The notes below the pieces were generated by a model. It was not told where the DNA came from. It did no database searches and saw only the letters and a program-made list of their open reading frames with translations. This document shows positions 37,486 to 48,185 of a stretch of DNA of 64,000 nt, piece after piece. Numbering within the stretch: position 1 is the first letter of the stretch; the number at the start of each line of letters is the position of its first letter. The position numbers and the translations under genes are program-made. The DNA is from Medicago truncatula (lineage: Eukaryota; Streptophyta; Magnoliopsida; Fabales; Fabaceae), in assembly GCF_003473485.1 (NCBI RefSeq), contig NC_053046.1:41377832-41441831 (forward strand). Direction: 5' to 3'.

Positions 37486-38085
37486 TTTCCACCCCCTAAA
37501 TATTTGATCTGACCAAAACCACATTTATAAAATTACAAAGTTCTTGCATCACCTTTTCAAAACAATGTAACCTTTGGACACATAAGGAGCTTATAATTCA
37601 AAATCAATTCTAGATGTTTTCAATTCAAACCTTTGCCCATCATAAAAACAAAATTGATCCTATGAATTTTGGCTTGAAAGAATTTTTGCCACATTGGCAA
37701 TGTTTCATTGTTCTTCAAAGGCCATAGTTAGGAAAAGAAATTATGACTTTGTCAAACATCCTAATTGTGTCATTATATAAAGTTGTTTCCTCAATATAGG
37801 ATTTTAGGTGGTTTTTCTTAGGTTCCAATTTATCATGCCAGCTAACAGAAGGAGAACTCTTTTATGGATTCATAATAGTAAATAATGACAACTATTAATT
37901 TTTCATGGACCATTTTTAACGTTGGATCCTTCCCATCTACCTCAATTATGTTTTGTTTCATTAAGGGGCGTACCTAATTTTACCTATATTAATAATATTT
38001 TTCGGCTTTAAACCTTTTAATGTCAATAAACTCTCCTTTTTCTTTGACAGATTGTCAGTAAACTCAATTAAAATGATACATTGGA
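37486..38085. other. Kinase promoter side and intergenic DNA
   Basis: No gene seen. It holds the presumed promoter and 5'UTR of the kinase. Confidence 0.45.
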
Positions 38086-38087
38086 AT

Positions 38088-38260
38088 TAGGGGTGGAAAT
38101 GAGCTACGTCAAGCTATCTTTTATAAGGCATAAATCTGGTCTGTCAAAGTCTCAAAGACTTACTTCTTAGGCATAAGTTCTGAAAGCCTTATATGATTAG
38201 CTAGCCTTCTTAAATATGGTCTGCTAACCACAAACCCCTTTTATAACCTAGCATTAATGT
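38088..38260. repeat. Short relative of the hAT-like element at 12222-12862
   Basis: AGGGGTGGAAATGAG at the left followed by AAAGGCATAAATCTGG-type and GTCTGCTAACC words recalls the subterminal parts of the 12222-12862 element. No right boundary. Confidence 0.35.
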
Positions 38261-38445
38261 CGCCTCAGGAATCCCGCTAGCCTCGACAGTGATTGGTGGC
38301 ACGTGGCATAAAACGCCACGATTTCGACGGGTCAACACAAACGAAAGGTCGTCAAATCTGGACCATTGAATCACGTCGAGATAAAAAGACCTCGCCTGTG
38401 GATCCCCCTTGAAGAGAATGAGCTCGCCAGTAGAAAGATAGAAGT

Positions 38446-40320
38446 GTTCCTGCCCTTAAGTCAAGTCCATCACTTCGCCTTGTTCCAAGACTCGTGCTTG
38501 GGGGACTGTGGACCGTCAATCTATCCCTAAGGGCACAGATTGAAGGTGAGAAAAAACACAAGAAGGGGGGGTTGAATTGTGTTTTCTTTTTCTCAAAAAT
38601 GAATCTTCTTCTGATATCACTTCAGAAGCTGTTTAAGAGTGCTTCTGATGTAATAATACTTCAGATGCAATTAAATTGTTTCTGATGTGTTGTTCAGAAT
38701 CGGATACGCAGCGGAGTAAAAACAGAGAAGAGAGAAGAAAGAAAGACACAAGCAATTATACTGGTTCCTTCCACAAACTAGAAGTAGTCCAGTCCCCCTT
38801 GCACTTCCAAGGAGATTTCCACTAAGTAATAATCACACAGATTACAACTGCTCAATACTACACCTAGTATGAGACTTCACAAATGCTCAAGCACGCAGGC
38901 AAGAGACTCCCTTTGCTCAAGCACTAAAGCAAGAGACTTCCTATGCTCAAGCACTAAAGCAAGAGACTTCTATTCAAACAGAATTACACAGAAAATTGTT
39001 TGAGTTTGAACACTTGATATACAATCAGTGGTGTTCACAATATAATGCAAATGAAAGACTCTCTAGACTTAAGAATTTCTAAGATATATCAAATGAACAC
39101 AGAAATTCAAAGTGCTTTGTGTGAAACAAATTTGGCAGAGTTTTGGCGCTTTTAACTTGTTGTCTTGTCTCTACTGATCTTCAAGTCTTCACTCCTTTAT
39201 ATAGAGATGTGTAGAGAGACGTTGAGATCTTTAAGCACGTCAAAAGAGTCGTTGAGAAACCTTGATCAAATACCAATGGTCTTTTGCCTGATTTGGATGT
39301 TGTCCTATGAAGGATCACGTTCAAATCCATTCCTATCTTGAAGGAACATTTCTGCAGGCAGAGCTGTTATCTTGTCTTGTAGCGTAGACACAAGCAGAGT
39401 CATGGAGGTAGTGGTTGTACACTTGTACTTTGTCAGCTCTCAATGAAGGACAATCACCCAATGCTTTTCAAACGAACGTTGGCACCTTCCCTTTAGTCTT
39501 TCGCTTTCTTAGACGAGGTTGAATCCAATAGACAGCTGTTTGAAACTTCAGATTGAATCTCCTGATCAACTTCAGTTTCTGGTGTTTATATAGCTTCTGA
39601 ACAATTAGCTTCTGAAGGTCTTGCTTCTGATAGATTTGCTTCTGATGACGTCATCAGATGCATTTTGGCTTCAGACGCACTTTCAACTTCAGAGGCAGAT
39701 TTCTTCAGATGCTTCTAGGTTTCTCTTCTTGTTGATTCCTTTGCTCTCTTTTGTTCTTCCAAGACCTATTAAATTGATTAACTTTGTCTATGGTCCTGTA
39801 CACTTGAACAAATATTAGCAATATCCAATTGACAATTTTTTATACCTTGTTATCATCAAAACTCATTAAGGTTTATTGTAAAACATATTTTGTTCCAACA
39901 CAGATAATCTACAGAAAAGGCTCAGGAGCTCTCCAGTAGAGCTCCTGAAACCTAGGCGCGTTCCCTCAAGGGCGCCGCCTAAACAGGCTTCTAGAAGCAT
40001 CTAGAGCACTATAAAATAAATTATACGAACCATCGACCTTATAGATTCATCACTTCGCCTTGTCTCAAGACTCATGTTTTGGGGGATGTGGACTGTCAAC
40101 CTATCCCTAAGGATACATATGCCCTCCATAAAGGCTTAGGCACCCTCTAGAAGGGCTTTTGAAGTCTAGGCGCGTTCCCCTAGGGGCGCCGCCTCAATAG
40201 GTTTCTAGAAGCATCTACCGCACTGTAAAATGACTTAAGGCCCAAGTTGCTTGAGACTTAAGTCACGAGAATACAAGTTCACAAATGGCTATAAATATCC
40301 CTCTTGAAAACATTATCAAG
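38446..40320. mobile_element. Old LTR-type repeat with tandem sub-units, split by a solo LTR (fossil)
   Basis: The flanks of the inserted solo LTR (38446-38540 and 39901-40320) carry the same words twice: CATCACTTCGCCTTGT...AAGACTC..G, GGGG..TGTGGAC.GTCAA.CTATCCCTAAGG and GGGCGCCGCCT...TTCTAGAAGCATCTA. The sequence ends near 40320 with GGCTATAAATATCCCTCTTG, a TATA-like word. GC content is above the surroundings. The upstream part (38261-38445) has a CACGTGGC word and may belong to the same element. It looks like part of a Gypsy-type LTR; broken, no coding part seen. Confidence 0.5.
38541..39900. mobile_element. Solo LTR nested in an older repeat, 5-bp TSD (fossil)
   Basis: A 1,360-bp block starts TGAAGGTGAGAAAAAACAC and ends TTTTGTTCCAACA, so it has the TG...CA ends of an LTR. 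It is flanked on both sides by CAGAT (38536-38540 and 39901-39905). It has no coding region, internal domain or second LTR, which is the structure left by recombination between two LTRs. The intact 5-bp duplication argues for a younger insertion than the repeat it interrupts. The length would fit a Copia/SIRE-type LTR, but the family is a guess. Confidence 0.85.
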
Positions 40321-40740
40321 GCACGACAAAAAGTGGTTAAATTGTAGTTTCATATATAGTGCAAGTACACAAACTAAACGGGTTGTCATCCCTATTTATT
40401 GACTTCCATAAGCCAAAATTCATCGAAGCTTATGAATATGGAAATCTAAAACATGGGGTTCATCGGTGTGTTTGTTTCAATGTTTTAAAAAAAACTAGTG
40501 ATAAAAAAAAAGTCTGGAGATTAATATTTATGGATTTAAAAAAATAAAAAATTATCTTTTTTCCTTCAAAAAAAATCATATATTTTTTTTAAAAAAAGAT
40601 TTCTAACTTTTTCACGTGTTACCTTCTTTTTAAAGTCAATTTTTTTTTATAAAATAATTTTTTAAAATTCTTAAACAAATGGTAAAAATAAAAATAAAAA
40701 AATCACTTTTATCATTTTGAAAAGTGTTTTTTTTTTTCTT
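40321..40740. other. AT-rich spacer upstream of KIN17
   Basis: Long A and T runs; short chance frames. The promoter of the KIN17 gene probably lies here. Confidence 0.4.
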
Positions 40741-40845
40741 TTCTAAAAAATCTGAAAACACTTTGCGAATTGTAGAAATCAGAATCTTCTTGCTCCGATC
40801 TATCATCAAACCAGAAGCAATCCTAGGGTTTTGCTGTTCAGGTCT

Positions 40846-40847
<2 letters not shown>

Positions 40848-40877
<30 letters not shown>
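40848..40877. repeat. (CT)n tract in the KIN17 leader region
   Basis: About 15 CT units start six bases after the probable 5'UTR donor (TTCAG|GTCTGT at 40841/40842). CT-rich leaders and first introns are common in plant housekeeping genes. Confidence 0.9.
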
Positions 40878-40880
<3 letters not shown>

Positions 40881-41514
40881 TGTTTTCTTTCTCCGTTCTC
40901 ATTTTTCCATTTCGGATTTTACTTGTTACTGCATCTCCTAATTTGTGAATTTTGCTTCCTCAATATCAACGGAATTTATATTCCACTTTCGATTACCTTA
41001 GCACAACCATGTTTTCTCGATTCCTTATAATTTCAACTTCGAATCAAGAAATTATAATGAAATAACAATGTTTTATTTGTAATTATTGGATTGTTTAACT
41101 GGGAGAAAACAATCTATTAGGATTTAGTGCTAGGGTTCTGATTCATCTCTCTTGCTCCTGCTATAGCTTATTGGAACTATTCAATTATGGAGATTTCGAT
41201 TTTTAGCGTGTCTGATATCTGAATGAGGGAAGGGTCTCCCATTTACATGTATTTCGTTGTGCTTGGGTTTGAGTGTGCTTGATAAATTTAGACTTTTTCA
41301 AAAATAAAAATAAAAAATTGCTTTTGGTTGTCGATCTTCATAGTTTTTTTTGTTATTGATGTTGCTAGATTCTTCTAATTGTCTCTATCACTTCCTACTT
41401 TGGTACTTCCTTTTTCTCTGCATTTGACTATCATAAATTTCAGTTTTGCTGCAGGGGCAACAAAAACATGTTAGGTAACCCCACCCAATTAGTTCGTAAT
41501 TTAGTAGATTCAAG

Positions 41515-41960
41515 TGGTTAGAGAGGTTAGGGTATCACAATGTATGTTTTTAAGTAAATAATTAATGAGAAGAGAAGAAAAGGCATGTTGTCCTTTTTAG
41601 AGGAAATTTGTGCCTTTCATATTGTGAGGTTTTTGTTATTCTTATTGAGACTAGAACTCATCGGGAAGAAAATAGATTTGTGAGTTCAATGAAATATGTG
41701 GTATTTTATAGACAAAAGTATTTGGTTATTGGGAAAAAAATCAATACACTTTTAACGTCGAATCAAAGATCAACTGGAATGCCTTTAACAAATGGAGCAA
41801 TAGTTAATTTTGAACATGTTAGCAATAGTAGCCTCCAGTAGTTAGAGAGAGTAGATTATCAAAGTGTATGTAAGTGAATAATAAAAAATTGAAGAGAGGA
41901 GAGGAAGGGGAGAGGAGAGGAAAAGGGTCTTGTCCTTTTAAGAGGAAATTTGTGCCTTTC
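41515..41960. repeat. Duplicated segment in the KIN17 leader intron
   Basis: GTGGTTAGAGAGGTTAGGGT...CAATGTATGTTTTTAAGTAA...GAAGAGAAGAAAAGG...TTGTCCTTTTTAGAGGAAA and TTTGTGCCTTTCAT recur about 330 bases downstream with a GAGAGGAGAGG expansion. A diverged direct duplication. Confidence 0.6.
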
Positions 41961-42918
41961 ATCTTAGTAGCAGATTCATAGGTTTTCTTTTCTTCATCCT
42001 TTCCACATAACCCTCTCCTCAGTCAACGCCGCTCTCTTTCTCATCTCTGTTAGCCATACTTTGTCTATTTTTTTTGGTTTTTAGTTTAGATTACTACTTT
42101 TTTTCAATAGTAGATTCATAGTTTTCCTAAATGAAATGATTGGTTCAGATGTATTGGTGTGTGTCAATGTCTTGTGTTGGTTTATTTGTGAAATAGAACT
42201 TTTTGTAGCTCTTCACTGCAAATTTACTGTAACTGTAACTTAGAACAAGGCTTGCTTCTAATTTGTAATTTAGAACCCTCAGATTAATTTTGTTTATTAA
42301 CTCTGTTTCATCTTCACTGCAAATTTACTGATGATGTCCTATTTGGACTTAAGATATGTAATTGTCACTTGTTTTGCTCATTTTGAGTAATGTGAACGTT
42401 AATTTATTATCATTATCAATTTTAGTTCTGTTTACATATTGTGCATTTGTATATTTTATTATAAATTTTTTTTTTTTATTAAAGTATCCTTGCAGCCGTA
42501 TCGTATTTTGAATTTTAAAATTTTCTCGTATCTGTATTGTGTCAAGTATTTGGGCTTCTTACTTTTCTTGTTCTGAATTTATGATTGTTGGAGTGAGAAT
42601 CATATCTCAAGTTTTAATTAGCATTCATGTGCACAAGTAAATGTTTACGTTGATCAATGATCTGCTTGTCATAATTATATGCCAGTATCTTATTGATCAC
42701 AGTGTTAGCTTGGATCCTTGCTTCAAAATACTATTGCTTCAAGTTCTAAAGCATTAAGAATTTTAGCTGTTGTTACAATGCCGTATTTTTTTTTTTGACG
42801 ATATTGTCTTTTTTATTTATTTGAGACAAACATAATTTCAGCTGTCTTAAGAAGGAAGTGTCAGACAGGATTACTAACATCATTTTGTTTGATCTGAAAC
42901 AGTTTATCCAGATTGCCA

Positions 42919-44115
42919 ATGGGGAAAAACGACTTTCTCACACCTAAGGCAATTGCCAATCGAATTAAAGCAAAAGGACTGCAGAAGCTTCGGTGGTATT
43001 GTCAGATGTGCCAGAAGCAGTGTCGTGATGAGAATGGTTTCAAATGCCACTGCATGAGTGAAGGGCACCAGCGTCAAATGCAAATATTTGGTCAAAACCC
43101 AACCCGCATAATTGAGGGCTATACCGAAGAGTTTGAGACAACTTTTCTTGAGCACATGAAGCGCAGCCATCGATTCAGCCGCGTGGCTGCAACTGTAGTT
43201 TATAATGAATACATAAATGATAGAAACCATGTTCATATGAACTCCACAGAGTGGGCTACACTTACCGAGTTTGTTAAGTATTTGGGTCGAACTGGAAAGT
43301 GTAAGGTTGAAGAAACGCCCAAGGGATGGTTCATTACATATATAGATAGAGATTCAGAAACTCTTTTCAAGGAGAAGATGAAGAATAAGAGAATCAAGGC
43401 AGATTTGGTAGATGAAGAAAAGCAAGAGAAGGAGATTCAGAAACAGATTGAAAGGGCTGAGCAGATGATGCAGCAGTCTAATCCCGAGTCTGATCAGCCT
43501 TCTTCACAGGTACAGACCACAAAGGAACTAAATGTAGAAGATGGAACTAAGATAGGATTTTCTCTTGGATCATCAGCTAAACCTGTGACCAAGGAAACAG
43601 GTGATGCATCAAGGATAGTGTTTGATGAGGTTGATGAAGAGAAATATGAGGAAAGGAATCCCAAGAACAATTTGAAGAGGAAAGAAAGTGGTGGTGGAAA
43701 ATCAGCTTTGGAAGAAATGATCAGGGAGGAAGAGAGAATAAAAGAAAAAAACAACAGGAAGGATTATTGGTTGCATGAGGGAATTGTTGTTAAGGTTATG
43801 AGCAAAGTCTTGGCTGAGAAGGGGTACTACAAGCAAAAGGGTGTTGTGAAAAAAGTGATTGACAAGTATGTAGGGGAAATAGAAATGCTAGAAAGCAAGC
43901 ATGTGCTTAGAGTTGATCAGGAAGAGCTTGAAACTGTGATACCACAGGTTGGGGGCCGTGTAAAAATAGTCAACGGGGCTTATCGCGGATCACTTGCTAG
44001 GCTGCTGGGGGTGGATACAGATCGTTTTTGTGCTAAGGTGCAGATAGAGAAAGGTGCCTATGATGGTAGGGTGCTTAAAGCCGTGGAATATGAAGACATT
44101 TGTAAAGTAGCCTAG
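42919..44115 (+). CDS. KIN17: KIN17 nucleic-acid-binding protein
   Basis: An uninterrupted coding region of 398 residues from the ATG at 42919 (MGKNDFLTPKAIAN). It shows the KIN17 order: a C2H2-type zinc finger (WYCQMCQKQCRDENGFKCH, with a later His), the winged-helix KIN17 domain around SHRFSRVAATVVYNEYI, a coiled, acidic/basic middle with KRKES-type nuclear localisation signals, and a C-terminal tandem SH3-like region ending in a KOW motif (GGRVKIVNGAYRGSLARLLG). In animals KIN17 binds curved DNA and RNA and takes part in DNA replication, repair and mRNA processing; it is a spliceosome-associated protein. Length matches the family. The leader probably contains one long intron. Confidence 0.97.
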   Translation: MGKNDFLTPKAIANRIKAKGLQKLRWYCQMCQKQCRDENGFKCHCMSEGHQRQMQIFGQNPTRIIEGYTEEFETTFLEHMKRSHRFSRVAATVVYNEYINDRNHVHMNSTEWATLTEFVKYLGRTGKCKVEETPKGWFITYIDRDSETLFKEKMKNKRIKADLVDEEKQEKEIQKQIERAEQMMQQSNPESDQPSSQVQTTKELNVEDGTKIGFSLGSSAKPVTKETGDASRIVFDEVDEEKYEERNPKNNLKRKESGGGKSALEEMIREEERIKEKNNRKDYWLHEGIVVKVMSKVLAEKGYYKQKGVVKKVIDKYVGEIEMLESKHVLRVDQEELETVIPQVGGRVKIVNGAYRGSLARLLGVDTDRFCAKVQIEKGAYDGRVLKAVEYEDICKVA

Positions 44116-44911
44116 TGAGTTTGATGGAATGATGATTTTTGTGATTCTGTTAAGTTTCAGGAGTTGGAAAGTCTGTTGTTATGTATCATGTAAAAGCACT
44201 AGACTTTAGTGTCATCTTTATTATAGCATAAATTAAATCATGACAATTATCTTTTCTTCTATTGGATAGAATTCTTGCTTGAAAATTTAAAATTTTGATT
44301 TATGTGATTATAGTTTTGAGCAAGGAAAGTGCAGAAAAGGATGATTGTGACTGTGAAACTTAGCATGTTTGTATTCAGCTTTATTCTAAAATTTACTGGT
44401 GAACTAAATTGAGTTCTTATATGGGTATGGGCACCTTGTTATGTGGTGACCACTGATCAGTGTTGTTCTTTTTTGTGATTGAGTGGCTAGTGTACTTGTT
44501 GTTTTAATTGTTAACTTGGTAGATATATACAAAAAAAGCACGATATTTAAAATGTGAATAATGATTATGGATTATTTTCTATTATTTCATCCTTTGTAGA
44601 AGGCTAATCTAAGTTTTAGCTTATGTTTGATTTAGCTTTTTCAAAGACTAAAGCTGCTTCCAAATGCATATTTGATCATGATTTTCACAAGCTACAATTT
44701 GTTTCAACTGTGATGAGCGTTAGACATTAGGTTTCACTCCATAAACAAACAGTCACTTGGTACGAATTTGGTTCTATGGTTACAAAAGTTGATTTTTAAT
44801 AAATTAATTTTCATCACGACGCTGTTGGATTCACGTAACTAACCATACTTAGTGGAATAAAACTTCATTGTTGTTGTTGATTTTATAAAATTGTATGTTA
44901 GCAACTCCTAT
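44116..44911. other. KIN17 3' flank and intergenic DNA
   Basis: The first 200 or so bases are probably 3'UTR. No gene recognised after that. Confidence 0.45.
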
Positions 44912-45042
44912 AGGCATTTGCTAGGATACACCCACTTATGTTTTAGCAAGTTATAACTAAAAAGTAGTTAAATACACTTTAAGGTGTAGTTTGCTAAAAC
45001 ACTCCCACATAAAAACTAGTGGGTGTGTTCTAGCAAATCCCA
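44912..45042. mobile_element. Small palindromic MITE
   Basis: Left arm GGCATTTGCTAGGATACACC followed by CACTTATGTTTTAGCAA is inverse complementary to the right arm TTGCTAAAACACTCCCACAT ... ACTAGTGGGTGTGTTCTAGC AAATCCC. TA lies next to both ends, though the right side is a TA microsatellite. Confidence 0.65.
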
Positions 45043-45734
45043 TATATATATATATATGTAAATGAGAATTGAACATAACTTTATGTGCGAAAATCATGTT
45101 TAGACTTGTAAACTACACATCAAAGCGTCAAGTTAAAATATATTATGGAGACAATCAATTTTACTCGAGAACAACCAAACATGTAAAAATTAAATTTTTA
45201 CTTCAATAATTACTTAAGACTCTGCTCCAATAATTTTACTCTTTGCTTATGATGTTTCAGCCTCTCTGAACTTTGTCATCTGGTTGTGCTATTTGTTTAC
45301 TTTCGGTTGCTGTCATGAATCATGATCAAGGAACCAAAATTCAGTTACTCTGTACAATGACATCAAGAAAAACATGCTTTCTTATTAATTTGACGAGTTT
45401 ATGCATAACTTAGGCAAATAATATTGGAATCCATTTATTCATCAAACTAAACAAGCATTTTGGAACACTTAATTGAGTGAACTTTTATGAAAAAACATAA
45501 AAAATTAGTTCAGAAAAGCAAAAACAACCAGCACAGTTAAAATAAAACATTTTCAACAGAGTTAATATCATTTAAAAATGAAAGTGATAGTGAAATGTTT
45601 GAATTTGATTTGTGATTTAGTAGAAGTATAAGATATAGTATAGAATTCATTTGAATTCTGAAAATATATTAATCAACGGTAGCTAAGTTTTTTCAGAAAA
45701 TACAACAAAAACAGGAAAATAAAAAAAGCATTTT

Positions 45735-45806
45735 TATCAGAGCCTGGTTTCGATCCAGGGACCTGTGGGTTATGGGCCCACCACGCTTCCGCTGCGCCAC
45801 TCTGAT
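45735..45806 (-). tRNA. Initiator tRNA-Met (CAU)
   Basis: The 72 bases on the minus strand fold as a tRNA without an intron. The acceptor ATCAGAG pairs with CTCTGAT; the anticodon loop is CCCATAA (CAT) on a GTGGG/CCCAC stem; the T arm is CCTGG-ATCGAAA-CCAGG. An A1:U72 first pair and an AUCGAAA T loop (A54 and A60 instead of T54 and a pyrimidine) are marks of eukaryotic initiator tRNA rather than elongator Met. A run of T/A follows the 3' end (TAAAAATGC on the transcript strand), so the Pol III stop is weak or farther on. CCA is not encoded, as expected for nuclear genes. Confidence 0.97.
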
Positions 45807-47401
45807 TTATAGATATAAATGTTTCTAATTATGTATAAGACCGTATTCATTTGCACTGGTTATTCTTTTCAGATTTAAACTTTAAAGATGCAAATGTTGC
45901 GAGAAAGTTGAAGTAGCAAACGTTAGGACTTAGGAATAATCGAATAAAAATATTAGAATTTTACAAAAGTTAATATGACTTAGGAATGCGGTTTTTAAAA
46001 AATTATGGCAAACTCACTAGTATAATACTCCACATTAACTTTAATACTCCAAATTATGGCAAACTCACTGTAATACTCCAAATTATGCTAGCTCAACAAT
46101 GATTGAATATATACTAAATATAATAATTAGATCAAAGGTTTTTGTCTAAATATGGTTCCAAGATGTCGTATCTTTGCTAAATGTATATCTGTTGTTTGAT
46201 TGTAAGGTTAAGTTGATGGTCCATTATGTGGATCCTTTCTTCACTTGTGGTTGACTTTGGGGAAAGTATATTCTGTTGCATATTTGTATTATGCTGAGGA
46301 CGTGTGCATGCTATTCTTGTTTTGTCATACATATTTTATTCCAACAACAAGAAAAGAAAAAAGAGTCTAACATTTTGTAGACACTTGTAATTTCTTGTCT
46401 AATCTTTGCTCACCTTATGTCTAGGACCAGTGAAAAGGAAATGGAACATAAGAGAATGAAAGTGTAGTCAAGTAGCATTTACTCTTGGTAGTGGTGCAAA
46501 ATTATTATCGCACACATTAAATTTTAATTACCTCTACAACTTAAAAAAAGTATATAAGTGAGCTCTATTAGTTTTGATGTTGAGAATGATGAACATAATT
46601 CTCTCATTTTAAATTTAAATATGAGAGAATCTAAATCTGATAAAAAAATCCCGTTATAAATGCTATGTATCACTGTATAATCAATTTAACTAGAATATCG
46701 TGTATAGATGATATAAATATTGTTTACGCAAACAATAAATTATATTTTATCAGTATATCATTGTTATGTTATTTTTAAAAAATCTTCTCAAATGTTTAAA
46801 TGATTGGATGCATATGGTAGTCATCTTAAGTGTTTGCTTTCTATATAATGCTCTTAAAAATCATTTTGCATTTCAATTTAAAAGATAACCTAAAAAGAGC
46901 TAAAGTCTCCTTAAATTTGTAAAACTAGTTTACACTCAATCAAAAGTGCATGTCACTTTTCTTCATAAAGCCTAATTTTTGTTTAAAACTAAAAATGAAA
47001 CTCGTGTTATTACCAAAACAACATAAGAAAAGAAATAAATTAGAGGTTGTTGACTCCATTTATACATACCAAGCTTGAACCTTAATTTTTTTGAGAAGTT
47101 ATACTTACATCTTACAAAGTTTTGCTCATCCTAATCTATTCACACCTTTAAGCTCAACAAACCATTAGTGGATCGATGCATCAATTTTTGGTTGCTTGCT
47201 TAAACAAAGAGTTTAAGCAAGATATATTGTTGATATAGAATAATTAGAACTCGTGATATTGCCACATAATTAACAATGCCACTTTAAAATCACAATCTAA
47301 AGACAACTTCAAAAATACTCTATGTCCGAGTGCATATTTAATTTTGCTATGATAAAAATTAATTTTGAATGAACTGATTTGTAAAATTGATTTTAATTAA
47401 A
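45807..47401. other. AT-rich intergenic DNA
   Basis: No gene recognised. Short repeats of AATACTCCAAATTATGGCAAACTCACT at about 46000-46085. Confidence 0.45.
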
Positions 47402-47770
47402 AAATAGTTAAATATGTGTTAATTTATGTTTGAATACATAACAATACATTTTAACGTAAAAATCACGTTTATACTTTAAAGTTAAAATCTTAGCTCAATT
47501 TTCACCTTCACATGCATCTTCACCATGAAAAAATTAAATATGTGTTAATTTATGTTTGGATACATAACAATACATTTCAACGTAAAAATCACGTTTATAC
47601 TCTAAAGTTAAAATCTTAGCTCAATTCTCACATTCACATGCATCTTCACCATGAAAAAACTAAATATGTGTTAATTTATGTTTGAATACATAACATACAT
47701 TTTAACGACGTTTATACTCTAAAGTTAAAATCTTAGCTCAATTCTCACCTTCACATGCATCTTCACCATG
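47402..47770. repeat. Tandem repeat, three units of about 117-126 bp
   Basis: Each unit runs from AAATATGTGTTAATTTATG through ACGTTTATACT(C/T)TAAAGTTAAAA to CACATGCATCTTCACCATG. Unit ends fall at 47527, 47653 and 47770. The third lacks about 9 bases. Units differ at few positions, so the array is recent. It lies about 415 bases upstream of the gene at 48186. Confidence 0.93.
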
Positions 47771-48185
47771 AAAAAACTAAAACTATATGTAGTAGCTTTT
47801 AGTAGGCACATTTAAAGGAAATGTCACAACGTTTTTAAACATTGGCTAAATTGGAATCAATATTGTAGCCAACAGAGCCACGTGTATCTAAATATATTAA
47901 AATCAATTTAACATCTTCAAAATCAATTATATCTTACTCTAAGCGTGAATCCAAATATAAATTTAACTTATAAAATTAGTTATACTCAAAATGCATTTCC
48001 CTTTTCTCCATAAAACCTAACTTTTTTAAAACTAAAAATGAAACTCGTGTCATTACAAAATCAACAAAAAATATAATTCTAAGAAAAGAAATAAATTATA
48101 GGTTGTTGACTCCATTTATGCACAAACCCAAAACATTCAAAAAAAGAGTTCCATTTTACCACTCCTCTTTCTTCCCCTTCCATCC

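Larger units (their letters stand above)
40842..42902 (+). other. Probable 5'UTR intron of KIN17
   Basis: A donor-like CAG|GTCTGT at 40841/40842 and an acceptor GAAACAG at 42896-42902, seventeen bases before the ATG, bracket about 2.06 kb with no coding frame of its own. A second acceptor-like CCAG ends at 42911. Within it a segment is duplicated (41515-41622 and 41838-41960). Placement is inferred from splice-like signals only. Confidence 0.5.

Noticed and set aside
38352-38561. Minus-strand frame of 69 codons at the nested repeat
   Set aside because: It crosses the insertion boundary between two repeat layers, so it cannot be an old gene.
47402-47770. CRISPR-like array
   Set aside because: Units are 117-126 bases long and repeat throughout, without alternating short repeats and unique spacers; this is a plant genome tandem repeat.
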